From contig JBITAG010000156.1 in NCBI GenBank assembly GCA_044439985.1, forward strand, positions 1 to 12,846: DNA of 12,846 bases, given 5' to 3'. This document shows positions 5,940 to 12,565 of the stretch, in pieces (position 1 is the first letter of the stretch; each line of letters begins with the position of its first letter). Source of the stretch: JAJRXR01 sp044439985. Its GTDB lineage: Bacteria; Planctomycetota; Phycisphaerae; Phycisphaerales; UBA1924. Below the pieces are notes generated by a model that made no database searches, had not been told where the DNA came from, and saw only the letters and a program-made list of their open reading frames with translations. The translations under genes and the position numbers were made by a program.

Positions 5940-6758
5940 ATGAACGCGATCCGCGGTCGGGCATTCGGAGCGGGAGAGGTGAAGATCGCCCTGGCGGCGG
6001 TCTTCCTGGTCGGCGCCGTGTCGGTCGCGGCGTGGCGGCTGACGGGGAACCGACGCCCCGCTCCGGAGGGGGGGCGACAGGTCGGGGCGGGGATGCCGAT
6101 CAACGAGGAGGGGCAGAGGCAGCCCACGGACTATTCGACGGTGCGCTCCGCAAGCGACGTGAGCGCGGTGATGGCCGGTCTCGCCGAGGAGGTGGCGAGG
6201 GCCGGGCGGTCGCTGGCGCTGGACGGGGCGGGAGCGGAGCGGGTCGCGGCGTCGGCCCGCGACGCGATCGAGCCGATGCTGCTGGGCGATCACGAGGCCT
6301 TCGTCGAGGCGGTGGACCGGCTGGGCGGGGTCATCGACCCGGGGGAGCGGTCGAGGCTGTTCGATCATCTCGCGGCGTGGATGAAGCTGGGGGAGCCGGA
6401 CCTCAGCCGGATCACCGTCCGTCCCTACGAGGGCCAGGGCGGGGGGGGCGGTGAGGCGCCCGCGCGCCGGGTGTCGCGCGACGCCGGGGAGAGGGAGGGC
6501 GCTGAGCGGGGGCCGGGGGTCGCGGAGCGGACGATGGCGATGCGGGCGGCGGGGAACTACCCGGAGGCGGACCCCGAGGGCGCCGAGGGGCCGACCCCGA
6601 TCGAGGTGCGGGTGCCGATGCGTCCGAAGGCGGGACCGAACACGGGGGGCGAGGTGACGCTGGGGGTGGTGCTGGTGTGGAACGGGGCGGCGGGCGTGTG
6701 GCAGCCGGGGATGTACTCCATGACGACGATGAGCGTCGTGGACGGGGAGGGGCCGTGA
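5940..6758 (+). CDS. Membrane-anchored protein of unknown function, coupled to a pseudopilin gene
   Basis: A 272-residue protein I do not recognise. It has one N-terminal membrane helix (residues 15-32) after a short basic segment, then a predicted helical region (about 70-150; SDVSAVMAGLAEEVARAG, DAIEPMLLGDHEAFVEAVDRLGG), a Gly/Arg/Glu-rich low-complexity stretch (about 160-200) and a beta-type C-terminus containing TPIEVRVPMRPK, TLGVVLVWNG and GVWQPGMYSM. AAGGAG (5928-5933) is 6 bases before the ATG. The stop codon overlaps the ATG of the pseudopilin gene (TGATG at 6756-6760), so the two are translationally coupled. That suggests a role with the pseudopilin in a type II secretion or pilus-like machine, but no sequence motif shows this. 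Confidence 0.7.
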   Translation: MNAIRGRAFGAGEVKIALAAVFLVGAVSVAAWRLTGNRRPAPEGGRQVGAGMPINEEGQRQPTDYSTVRSASDVSAVMAGLAEEVARAGRSLALDGAGAERVAASARDAIEPMLLGDHEAFVEAVDRLGGVIDPGERSRLFDHLAAWMKLGEPDLSRITVRPYEGQGGGGGEAPARRVSRDAGEREGAERGPGVAERTMAMRAAGNYPEADPEGAEGPTPIEVRVPMRPKAGPNTGGEVTLGVVLVWNGAAGVWQPGMYSMTTMSVVDGEGP

Positions 6759-7564
6759 TGGGCACGCCGACGCGTCGGGGGTTCTCGCTGATCGAACTGA
6801 TGGTGGTGATCGGGATCATCGCGTTGATCCTCGCGATCGCTCTCCCCGCGCTGGGAGGGGCGCGTTCCACGGCGAAGCAGACGCTGGCGCTGGCGAACAT
6901 GCGGTCGACCCAGCAGCTCTTTGCGCGGTACGCGACGGACCACGGGCAGTACCCGTTCCGGGGCGTGGGGGACCAGCCCGCGGAGCTTGAGGAGCCGGTG
7001 GAGCCCAACGCGCTGACGTTCTCGTGGTATCCGGAGGGCGTGATCCTGGCGACGTCGGACCACTTCGAGCAGGCGGTGCTGTGGCCGGCGATCGTCGCGC
7101 CGATCGATGAGTGGCCGGGGATCGCGGAGACGTGGGTGAGCCCGGGGCGGGACTTCGAGCTGCCGCGGCTTGAGGACCTCATGAACGGGCTCGAGATCGA
7201 GCCGGGGGAGATGTTCTCGATCGTCTACAGCCACTCGTTCGTGGCGCGTCCGACGCTCTGGATGCCGGAGCGTGGGAAGAGCGTGGACCGGCTCGCGGAG
7301 CTGCGTCCGACCCGGGCGAGCGAGGTGCGCGCTCCGGCGGGGAAGGTGATGCTCTGGGACCGTCACCTCGCGTACCTGAGCAAGGAGCCGGAACGCGAGG
7401 GTGAGCACTACCGGGCGAAGACACCGATGGCGTTCGCCGACGGGCACGGCGCGCTCGAGGTTCCGAGCGAGGCGTCGGCGGGCGTGGCGAACCCGCTCAA
7501 CGGGGGGAACGAGACGCGCCTGCACAACACGGCGCAGGGCGTGTACGGGTTGGATTACGACTGA
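6758..7564 (+). CDS. Type II secretion-type pseudopilin with N-methylation signal
   Basis: A 268-residue protein with a class III (prepilin-type) leader. RRG|FSLIELMVVIGIIALILAIALP predicts prepilin peptidase cleavage after Gly8, Phe9 as the methylated residue and Glu13 as the conserved Glu+5, followed by the usual hydrophobic helix. The large C-terminal part includes MAFADGHGALE (about residue 226 on), close to the 'H-x9-DG' endings seen in many planctomycete prepilin-like proteins of the DUF1559 group. It is longer than a major pseudopilin (about 150 residues), so a planctomycete-specific role is likely. GGAGGGG just upstream serves as ribosome-binding site. Its 3' end overlaps that of recQ on the other strand by 10 bases. 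Confidence 0.87.
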   Translation: MGTPTRRGFSLIELMVVIGIIALILAIALPALGGARSTAKQTLALANMRSTQQLFARYATDHGQYPFRGVGDQPAELEEPVEPNALTFSWYPEGVILATSDHFEQAVLWPAIVAPIDEWPGIAETWVSPGRDFELPRLEDLMNGLEIEPGEMFSIVYSHSFVARPTLWMPERGKSVDRLAELRPTRASEVRAPAGKVMLWDRHLAYLSKEPEREGEHYRAKTPMAFADGHGALEVPSEASAGVANPLNGGNETRLHNTAQGVYGLDYD

Positions 7565-9447
7565 GCGCCGACGGCGCTGGCGATCTCGGCGAGGAAGGCG
7601 TCGCCGAAGTCGTCGAGCTTCTTGCGCCCGACGCCGTGCACGCCGAGCATCTCGTTGTGCGACTCGGGCTTGAGGCGGGCCATGTCGCGCAGGGTGTTGT
7701 CGCTGAAGACGACGTAGGGGGGGACGGCGCGTTCCTGGGCGATGCGTCGGCGCAGCACGCGCAAACGCTCGAAGAGGTCGCGGTCCACCCCCTCCCAGGA
7801 GGCGGTGTCGCGGCGCGATGTCTTGGGAGCGGTGGCGGGCTGGATGAGCCGGACGGGGCGTTTGCCCTCGAGGAAATCGCGCGAGGCCTCGGTGAGGTGG
7901 ATGACGGGGCGGTCGCCCGGGGCGCGGGCGATGGCCCGCTGATCGATGAGCTGGTTGACGAAGGCGTCGATGGTGTCGCGCGGGAGGTCGGCGAGCAGGC
8001 CGTAGGTGCTCAGCGTGTCGTGCCCGTAGTCGAGGATGCGCTGGGTCTTCGCGCCGGCGAGGACCTCGACGAGGTGCTTGGCGCCGAAACGCCCGCCCCC
8101 CGCGGCGTGGTTCTCGAAGCGGGCGACGCAGGAGATGATCTTCTTGGCGATCGTCTCGGCGTCGTCGGCTTCCTTGAGTTCGCCCAGGCAGACGTCGCAG
8201 GCGCCGCACCCCTCCGCGCCCTCCGGGGGGACGTAGGTCTGCCCGAAGTGCTCGGTGAGGGCCTTGTGGCGGCACTCCCCCCCCACCGCGATGCGACGCA
8301 TCTGGTTGAGCAGCTCCAGCTGCGCGTGCACGAAGTCCGGGTCGGGCGGCCCGTGCTCACCGGGCATCTCGATGAGACGGCGCCAACGGGAGATGTCGGC
8401 GGCGGAGTGGAGCAGCACGCACTCGCCCGGGAGGCCGTCGCGTCCGGCACGCCCGGTCTCCTGCTGGAAGGCCTCGACGGAGCGGGGCAGGCAGGCGTGG
8501 ATGACGCACCGGACGTTGGATCGGTCGATCCCCATGCCGAAGGCGACGGTGGCGCAGACGACGTTGACGCGTTCGGTGGTGAAGTCGCGTTCGACCTTGG
8601 CGCGCCTCTTGGCGGGGAGCCCGGCGTGGTAGGCGTGGGCCTCGATGCCGCGTTTGGTGAGGCCCTCGGCGAGCTTCTCGGTGTCCTTGCGTGAGAGGCA
8701 ATAGATGATGACGCCCTCTTCGCCCTCGCCGAGGCCGGAGCCGCGGTGTCGGGAGGCGATCTCCATCACCTGGTCTTCGAGCCTGGTCCGGGGGAGGACG
8801 CGGTAGGTGAGGTTGGGGCGGTCGAAGGCGCCGACGAGGACCTCGGGGTCGCGCAGGGCGAGCTGGTTGATGATGTCCTCGCGCACGCGCGGGGTGGCGG
8901 TGGCGGTCAGCGCCTGAAGGGTGACCCCCGGCAGACGCTCGCGGATGCTCGCGAGCTGGCGATACTCGGGGCGGAAGTCGTGCCCCCAGGCGCTGATGCA
9001 GTGCGCCTCGTCGATGGCAACGCTGGCGACGCCGGCGCGTTCGGCCATGGCGAGCAGGCCGGGGTTCATCAGGCGCTCGGGGGCGACGAAGAGGAGCCTG
9101 AGTTCGCCGGACTCAAACGCGGCCTCGATCGGACGGAGCTGGGCGCTGTCGAGCCCGGAGTGCAGGGCCGCGGCGGGGACGCCGTTGGCGGTCAGAGAGG
9201 CGACCGGGTCGTTCATCAGCGAGATGAGGGGGCTGACGACGAGGGTGGGCCTGCCGGTGAGGAGGGGGGGGAGCTGGTAGCAGAGGCTCTTGCCCCCGCC
9301 GGTGGGGAGGACGACGAGGGAGTCACGCCCGTCGAGGGCGGCCCGGATGGCGGGTTCCTGCAGGTTGCGGAGCTGGTCGTGCCCCCAGACGTCGCGCAGG
9401 ACGGCGCGGATGGCGTCGGTGGTCAGATCGGGCTTCGCGTCGGGCAT
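7555..9447 (-). CDS. recQ: ATP-dependent DNA helicase RecQ
   Basis: A 630-residue 3'-5' DNA helicase of recombination and replication-fork repair, with the full RecQ architecture. Helicase domain: QxLR..Q start (WGHDQLRNLQEPAI), Walker A PTGGGKS at 48-54, DEAH box at 145-148, aromatic-rich loop CISAWGHDFRPEY right after it, and motif VI QETGRAGRDG at about 327-337. Then the zinc-binding part of the RQC region, with a cysteine in GECRH and GCGACDVC at about 410-420 giving four ligands. Then a winged helix (about 440-530) and a C-terminal HRDC domain (about 555-625, ending in MLGVHGVGRKKLDDFGDAFL). Length is normal. The ATG has no Shine-Dalgarno sequence; a good promoter lies immediately upstream inside the end of the MFS gene, 9 bases away. 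Confidence 0.96.
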   Translation of the reverse strand: MPDAKPDLTTDAIRAVLRDVWGHDQLRNLQEPAIRAALDGRDSLVVLPTGGGKSLCYQLPPLLTGRPTLVVSPLISLMNDPVASLTANGVPAAALHSGLDSAQLRPIEAAFESGELRLLFVAPERLMNPGLLAMAERAGVASVAIDEAHCISAWGHDFRPEYRQLASIRERLPGVTLQALTATATPRVREDIINQLALRDPEVLVGAFDRPNLTYRVLPRTRLEDQVMEIASRHRGSGLGEGEEGVIIYCLSRKDTEKLAEGLTKRGIEAHAYHAGLPAKRRAKVERDFTTERVNVVCATVAFGMGIDRSNVRCVIHACLPRSVEAFQQETGRAGRDGLPGECVLLHSAADISRWRRLIEMPGEHGPPDPDFVHAQLELLNQMRRIAVGGECRHKALTEHFGQTYVPPEGAEGCGACDVCLGELKEADDAETIAKKIISCVARFENHAAGGGRFGAKHLVEVLAGAKTQRILDYGHDTLSTYGLLADLPRDTIDAFVNQLIDQRAIARAPGDRPVIHLTEASRDFLEGKRPVRLIQPATAPKTSRRDTASWEGVDRDLFERLRVLRRRIAQERAVPPYVVFSDNTLRDMARLKPESHNEMLGVHGVGRKKLDDFGDAFLAEIASAVGAQS

Positions 9448-9453
9448 CGGCGG

Positions 9454-9482
9454 AGCTTACGCCGGGGCGTCGGCGCCCTCAA
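9454..9482 (-). promoter_or_regulatory. Predicted recQ promoter, leaderless
   Basis: Read on the minus strand, TTGAGG (-35, four of six consensus bases, 9482-9477) is followed by a 17-base spacer and TAAGCT (-10, 9459-9454). The expected start of transcription is at or next to the first base of the recQ ATG (9447). The element overlaps the last codons and TAA stop of the upstream MFS gene. It would let recQ be expressed independently of that gene. Confidence 0.5.
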
Positions 9483-10899
9483 CGGGGGCCCCGTCGCGGT
9501 TCATCTGGCGGTGCAGGGCGACAAAACCGAGGGCGGCGAAGAGCACGACGATGGTGGCGACGGCGAAGACCCAGGGGCCGGCGCCGGGGGAGAGGGTCTC
9601 GAAGAGCTGGTAGAGGGTGACCCCGATGAAGGGGGCGATGAGCCCCCGGAGCCCGGTGAGGGTAACGTGGACGGCCATGTACTCCGAGGCGCGGTCCTCG
9701 GGTGCGAAGTCGAGGTGCCCCAGGTTCCAGGCGAGCGCGCCGCCCCCGAAGGCGAACCCCTTGAGGATGACGCCCGCGACGAGGAGGGGCATCGCCACGA
9801 ACATGCCCGACGCGAAAACCAGGGCCGTGGAGAGCACAAAGAACCAGGAGTGGACCGCGCGGAAGAAGACGACGTGCCGGTTGTCGAGCACACGGGCCCA
9901 GATGGGGATGGAGAGGGGCATCGCGAGCAGGGGAATGGAGTGAGTCAGGGCGATGCCCCGGTACTCCACCTCGAACAGGTCCTTGACCATGATGACGACG
10001 GGCGCCCAGGTCATCATGTTGCCCAGCCCCAGGAGCATCTGGGCGGTCATGTACTTGTCATAGCAGGGGTCGTTGCGCAGGACGCGGACGATCGCGGCGG
10101 GATTGAAGCTCGGCCGCTCGCGCCGGTCGTGGGCACGCTCCGCCCGGAGCAGACGCCGCCGACCGCGCACGCGGACGCGGCTCCAGGCGAGAACCCCCAC
10201 CATCGCCGTCGCGCTCCCGAGGGGGAGGAGCAGCCGGTAGGCGCCCGGCCAGTGCTGCATCGATTCGCCGAGGGTGTACCCGACCAGGGCGATGACCAGC
10301 ACCTGCACGGTCGTGAGCTTGCCCGCGACGCGGGCGCGGGCGCCCTTGGGATAGTTCACCCCCCAGACCGTGGACCGGAGGGTGATCACGCCCGCGTAGC
10401 AGACGCGGGTGCTGAGCACGAGGGCGAGAAACATGAGCAGGCCCGGGGGCGTGCGCGGCGTCGCGGCGAGCAGCGCCACGGAAACGACCATCCCGAGCTG
10501 GAGGGCGTTGATGAAGCGGACCTTGTCCAGGCCGTGGGCCAGGCGGGCCCAGACGAAGCTCACGACGTTGGCGAAGGCGGGGGCGGCGACCAGACCCGCG
10601 ACGACGTAGTTGAGCGTGGTGTCGTTGACCACGCCGTCGTACGTGTTCTTGACGATGACGCCGGAGACGCCACCCTCGACCGCGGCGAGGACGAGGGGGA
10701 AGAAGAAGGCCGCGGTCAGCTCCCGCCGGTAGTTCATCCGGCTGAGCAGGGGCATGGAGCTGGGGAGGAAGGAGACGAAGGCGTGCTTGCCCAGGGCGCC
10801 GGGGGTGCGGGCGATGCCGCTTCCGCGCGCCGGCGCGGTCGGCGCCTCACGGTCAGGTTCTCCGCCGTCGTGGGTCACAGGGCATGATTGGCATATCAC
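9457..10899 (-). CDS. Major facilitator superfamily transporter
   Basis: A protein of up to 480 residues with about twelve hydrophobic segments in two halves separated by a basic cytoplasmic loop (VRVRGRRRLLRAERAHDRRER), the layout of an MFS transporter. The first membrane segment follows MNYRRELTAAFFFPLVLAAV, and the A-loop region carries ARLAHGLDKVRF, comparable to the MFS loop 2-3 motif. The substrate cannot be told. The start is uncertain: GTG 10899 is the furthest and has an AGGA 9 bases upstream; GTG 10878 and ATG 10755 are alternatives. Third-position GC stays very high from about residue 18 onwards, arguing against ATG 10755. Divergent from the VOC gene, and 9 bases upstream of recQ, though no functional tie to recQ is evident. 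Confidence 0.82.
   Translation of the reverse strand: MICQSCPVTHDGGEPDREAPTAPARGSGIARTPGALGKHAFVSFLPSSMPLLSRMNYRRELTAAFFFPLVLAAVEGGVSGVIVKNTYDGVVNDTTLNYVVAGLVAAPAFANVVSFVWARLAHGLDKVRFINALQLGMVVSVALLAATPRTPPGLLMFLALVLSTRVCYAGVITLRSTVWGVNYPKGARARVAGKLTTVQVLVIALVGYTLGESMQHWPGAYRLLLPLGSATAMVGVLAWSRVRVRGRRRLLRAERAHDRRERPSFNPAAIVRVLRNDPCYDKYMTAQMLLGLGNMMTWAPVVIMVKDLFEVEYRGIALTHSIPLLAMPLSIPIWARVLDNRHVVFFRAVHSWFFVLSTALVFASGMFVAMPLLVAGVILKGFAFGGGALAWNLGHLDFAPEDRASEYMAVHVTLTGLRGLIAPFIGVTLYQLFETLSPGAGPWVFAVATIVVLFAALGFVALHRQMNRDGAPVEGADAPA
10853..10894 (-). CDS. Possible 13-codon leader ORF at the start of the MFS gene
   Basis: An ATG at 10894 on the minus strand, out of frame with the MFS gene, has a good AGGAG four bases upstream and opens a 13-residue reading frame (MPIMPCDPRRRRT) ending at TGA 10853. 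Four consecutive arginine codons (CGA, CGG, CGG, AGA) precede its end. It overlaps the first codons of the MFS frame as annotated here. A leader peptide is one reading; coincidence is another. Confidence 0.2.
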   Translation of the reverse strand: MPIMPCDPRRRRT

Positions 10900-10958
10900 T
10901 CCTGTCTATCCTGCTTATGACCCTCATCACCCATTCCATTCGACCGGGAGAACACCCC

Positions 10959-11462
10959 ATGGGCGCCGTCCGCGGACTTGCCGAGATCGTGCTCAACGCG
11001 CGGGACCTTGACGCGATGACCCGCTTCTACGTCGAGGTCATGGGTTTCCGACCGCACTCCCGCTACCCGAGCGACCGACCCACGATCGTCTTTCTTGAGA
11101 TCGCCCCGCTGGGCGCGCCCCTCGGGCGGACCCACCCGCAGCTGCTCGCGTTGATCGACCCGGCGAGGCACATCTCCGCGAAGGACAAGTTCGACCAGCC
11201 CGAGCAGCGCCGTTCGGCACTGAATCACCTCGCGTTCATGATCGAGGAGGCGGACTACGAGGGTGAGTTTCAGCGTCTTGAGGCGCTCGGGCTCGGGCCG
11301 GTGAAAGGGAGCTTCGAGCACATGCGGGCCAAGGCGATCTTCTTCCGGGACCCCGAGGGAAACCGCCTGGAACTGATCTGTCACGACCGCTCGATCTCCG
11401 AGGCGCAGGCCCAGGAGGCCGCGGCTCGGCTCGACGAAGACCTCCGCCCGTCCGGGGAATGA
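10959..11462 (+). CDS. VOC superfamily (glyoxalase/dioxygenase fold) protein
   Basis: A 167-residue protein with two babbab modules. The first begins AEIVLNARDLDAMTRFYVEVMGF, the standard N-terminal VOC pattern in which Glu9 takes the place of the usual first metal ligand. The second contains LNHLAFMIE (His90) and FFRDPEGNRLELIC (Glu138), matching the remaining metal ligands. Glyoxalase I, fosfomycin-resistance and extradiol dioxygenase families all share this fold and nothing here settles the reaction. ATG 10959 is chosen for the GGGAG at 10946-10950; an in-frame ATG at 10884 would add a hydrophobic stretch that overlaps the MFS start and is not part of the fold. The last bases overlap an in-frame ATG (ATGA) of the downstream methyltransferase frame. 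Confidence 0.83.
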   Translation: MGAVRGLAEIVLNARDLDAMTRFYVEVMGFRPHSRYPSDRPTIVFLEIAPLGAPLGRTHPQLLALIDPARHISAKDKFDQPEQRRSALNHLAFMIEEADYEGEFQRLEALGLGPVKGSFEHMRAKAIFFRDPEGNRLELICHDRSISEAQAQEAAARLDEDLRPSGE

Positions 11463-11489
11463 TCCGAGGGGCGCGGGCGGCTCGGGGCA

Positions 11490-11495
11490 TACGAT
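11490..11495 (+). promoter_or_regulatory. Candidate -10 of the methyltransferase gene, leaderless spacing
   Basis: TACGAT ends 5 bases before ATG 11501, and no Shine-Dalgarno sequence is seen. This favours ATG 11501 over the in-frame ATG at 11459, which would lie upstream of the element. No -35 is recognisable. Confidence 0.45.
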
Positions 11496-11500
11496 GGACC

Positions 11501-12325
11501 ATGCCAACCGCTGAGGACTATCTGCTCGGGACCGACAACGTGGAGTCCGTTCGCCTCGGTGTGCAGCACCGGTTGTGGGCGAAGCAGGCCGCGGGCATCT
11601 GGGAGCGGGCAAAGATCGTCCCCGGGTCGCGCGTGCTGGACGTGGGGTGCGGGCCGGGCTTTGCCAGCGCCGATCTCGCGCAGCTTGTCGGACCGGGCGG
11701 GCGGGTCGTCGGCGTCGAGGGCTCCCCCGCGTACTGCGAGCAGTTCCGCGAACGCATGCGGGCCAACGGGCACACGCAGGCGAGCGTGATCCAGGGGGAC
11801 ATCCACGAGCTGAACTCCATCGTGGCGGGTGACCGGGGCACGTTCGACGTCGCCTACGCGCGATGGGTCCTCTGCTTCACCAAGGAAAGCTCCACCGTCG
11901 TGCGCGGCATGGCGGAAGCGCTGGCGCCCGGCGGGCGCATCGCGATCCAGGACTACTTCGGGTACTCGGGGATCAAGCTGGCGCCCACGAGCGACGACTT
12001 CCAACGCGGGATCGCCGCGGTCTCCTCGTACTGGGCGGAGAGCGGGGACCTGGACGTCATGGGCGACATGCCCCGCGTGCTGCGTGAGGCGGGTCTGGAA
12101 CTCGAGCACTTCGACGTGGTGCAGCGGATCGCGCGCCCGAGCACCCAGATGTGGGCGTGGCCCACAATCTTCTGGCCCAGCTTCATTCCCCGCGTCGTCG
12201 AGAGCGGGCGCCTGAGCGAGGCGGAGGGGGAGGCGTTCTTCGCGGCGTGGGACGAGGCAAGCAACAACCCCGACGCGTTCCTGCTGCTGCCGCCGGTGTT
12301 CGAGGCGGTGGCGGTGAAGCGGTAA
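11501..12325 (+). CDS. Class I SAM-dependent methyltransferase
   Basis: A 274-residue protein. SAM-binding motif I is VLDVGCGPG (residues 45-53), the acidic residue after strand 2 is Glu73 in VVGVEGS, motif II region VIQGDIHEL has Asp100, and APGGRIAIQDYF is the post-II strand seen in small-molecule methyltransferases of the Methyltransf_11/25 type. The N-terminus DYLLGTDNVESVRLGVQHRLW precedes the fold and is shared by related uncharacterised methyltransferases. The C-terminal ~80 residues form a helical cap that probably defines the unknown substrate. ATG 11501 is preferred; ATG 11459 overlaps the VOC stop and would add 14 mostly basic residues not expected in the family, but would allow translational coupling. 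Confidence 0.85.
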   Translation: MPTAEDYLLGTDNVESVRLGVQHRLWAKQAAGIWERAKIVPGSRVLDVGCGPGFASADLAQLVGPGGRVVGVEGSPAYCEQFRERMRANGHTQASVIQGDIHELNSIVAGDRGTFDVAYARWVLCFTKESSTVVRGMAEALAPGGRIAIQDYFGYSGIKLAPTSDDFQRGIAAVSSYWAESGDLDVMGDMPRVLREAGLELEHFDVVQRIARPSTQMWAWPTIFWPSFIPRVVESGRLSEAEGEAFFAAWDEASNNPDAFLLLPPVFEAVAVKR

Positions 12326-12331
12326 AGGCGT

Positions 12332-12511
12332 ACGCGGAGGGGCGGAGGGAACGCCGAGGCCGCGGAGAGGGGGGAGTTGCGTTGAAGGGGCACGTGCGGG
12401 CTTCAACCCAGGAACACCGAGAGTCGCGGGCGCCTTTCGATCTTGGCGCCAGGAATCGCCTCCCCCGGCCTGATCCTCCGCGCTCTCCGACGCCTCTCCG
12501 CCCCTCCGCGT
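12332..12511. repeat. Inverted GCGGAG-rich repeat flanking the intergenic region
   Basis: ACGCGGAGGGGCGGAG at 12332-12347 recurs as an exact reverse complement at 12496-12511, a 16-bp inverted repeat separated by 148 bases. Around each arm there are more degenerate copies of a GCGGAG unit, including two direct copies of GCGGAGGG (12334-12349) and, on the other arm, further CTCCG units from about 12475. Both arms also share GAGGGAACGC. This looks like a degenerate short-unit intergenic repeat, possibly a dispersed genomic family. Confidence 0.5.
12381..12407 (+). terminator. Hairpin downstream of the methyltransferase gene
   Basis: GTTGAAG (12381-12387) pairs with CTTCAAC (12401-12407), a 7-bp stem around a 13-base loop that itself contains the palindrome GCACGTGC. 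It is 55 bases after the methyltransferase stop. No T-tract follows, so terminator function is only suggested by position. A second small symmetric element, GGCGCC at 12429-12434 and 12445-12450, follows it. Confidence 0.35.
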
Positions 12512-12552
12512 TCCCTCTTCCCCGGCCCCAATGCGGCCCTCGGGGGTGAACC

Positions 12553-12558
12553 TACGAT
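12553..12558 (+). promoter_or_regulatory. Candidate -10 of lepA, leaderless spacing
   Basis: TACGAT ends 7 bases before the lepA ATG. The nearest purine-rich stretch (GGGGGTGA, ending at 12549) is too far from the ATG to act as a Shine-Dalgarno sequence. No -35 is recognisable. Confidence 0.45.
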
Positions 12559-12565
12559 CCCGCCT

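Noticed and set aside
6557..8275. Minus-strand open frame of 572 codons across the pseudopilin and the end of recQ
   Set aside because: Arg/Pro/His-rich shadow translation that overlaps well-supported genes on both strands.
8746..10887. Plus-strand open frame of 713 codons antisense to recQ and the MFS gene
   Set aside because: Its translation is a Gly/Asp/Glu/Val-rich low-complexity chain with no domain, as expected for the shadow of genes with very high third-position GC. The opposite strand carries a complete RecQ and a transporter.
10884..10958. N-terminal extension of the VOC protein from ATG 10884, hydrophobic and signal-like
   Set aside because: There is a good ribosome-binding site for ATG 10959, the VOC fold starts right after it, and the extension lies in the AT-richer region that overlaps the MFS start.
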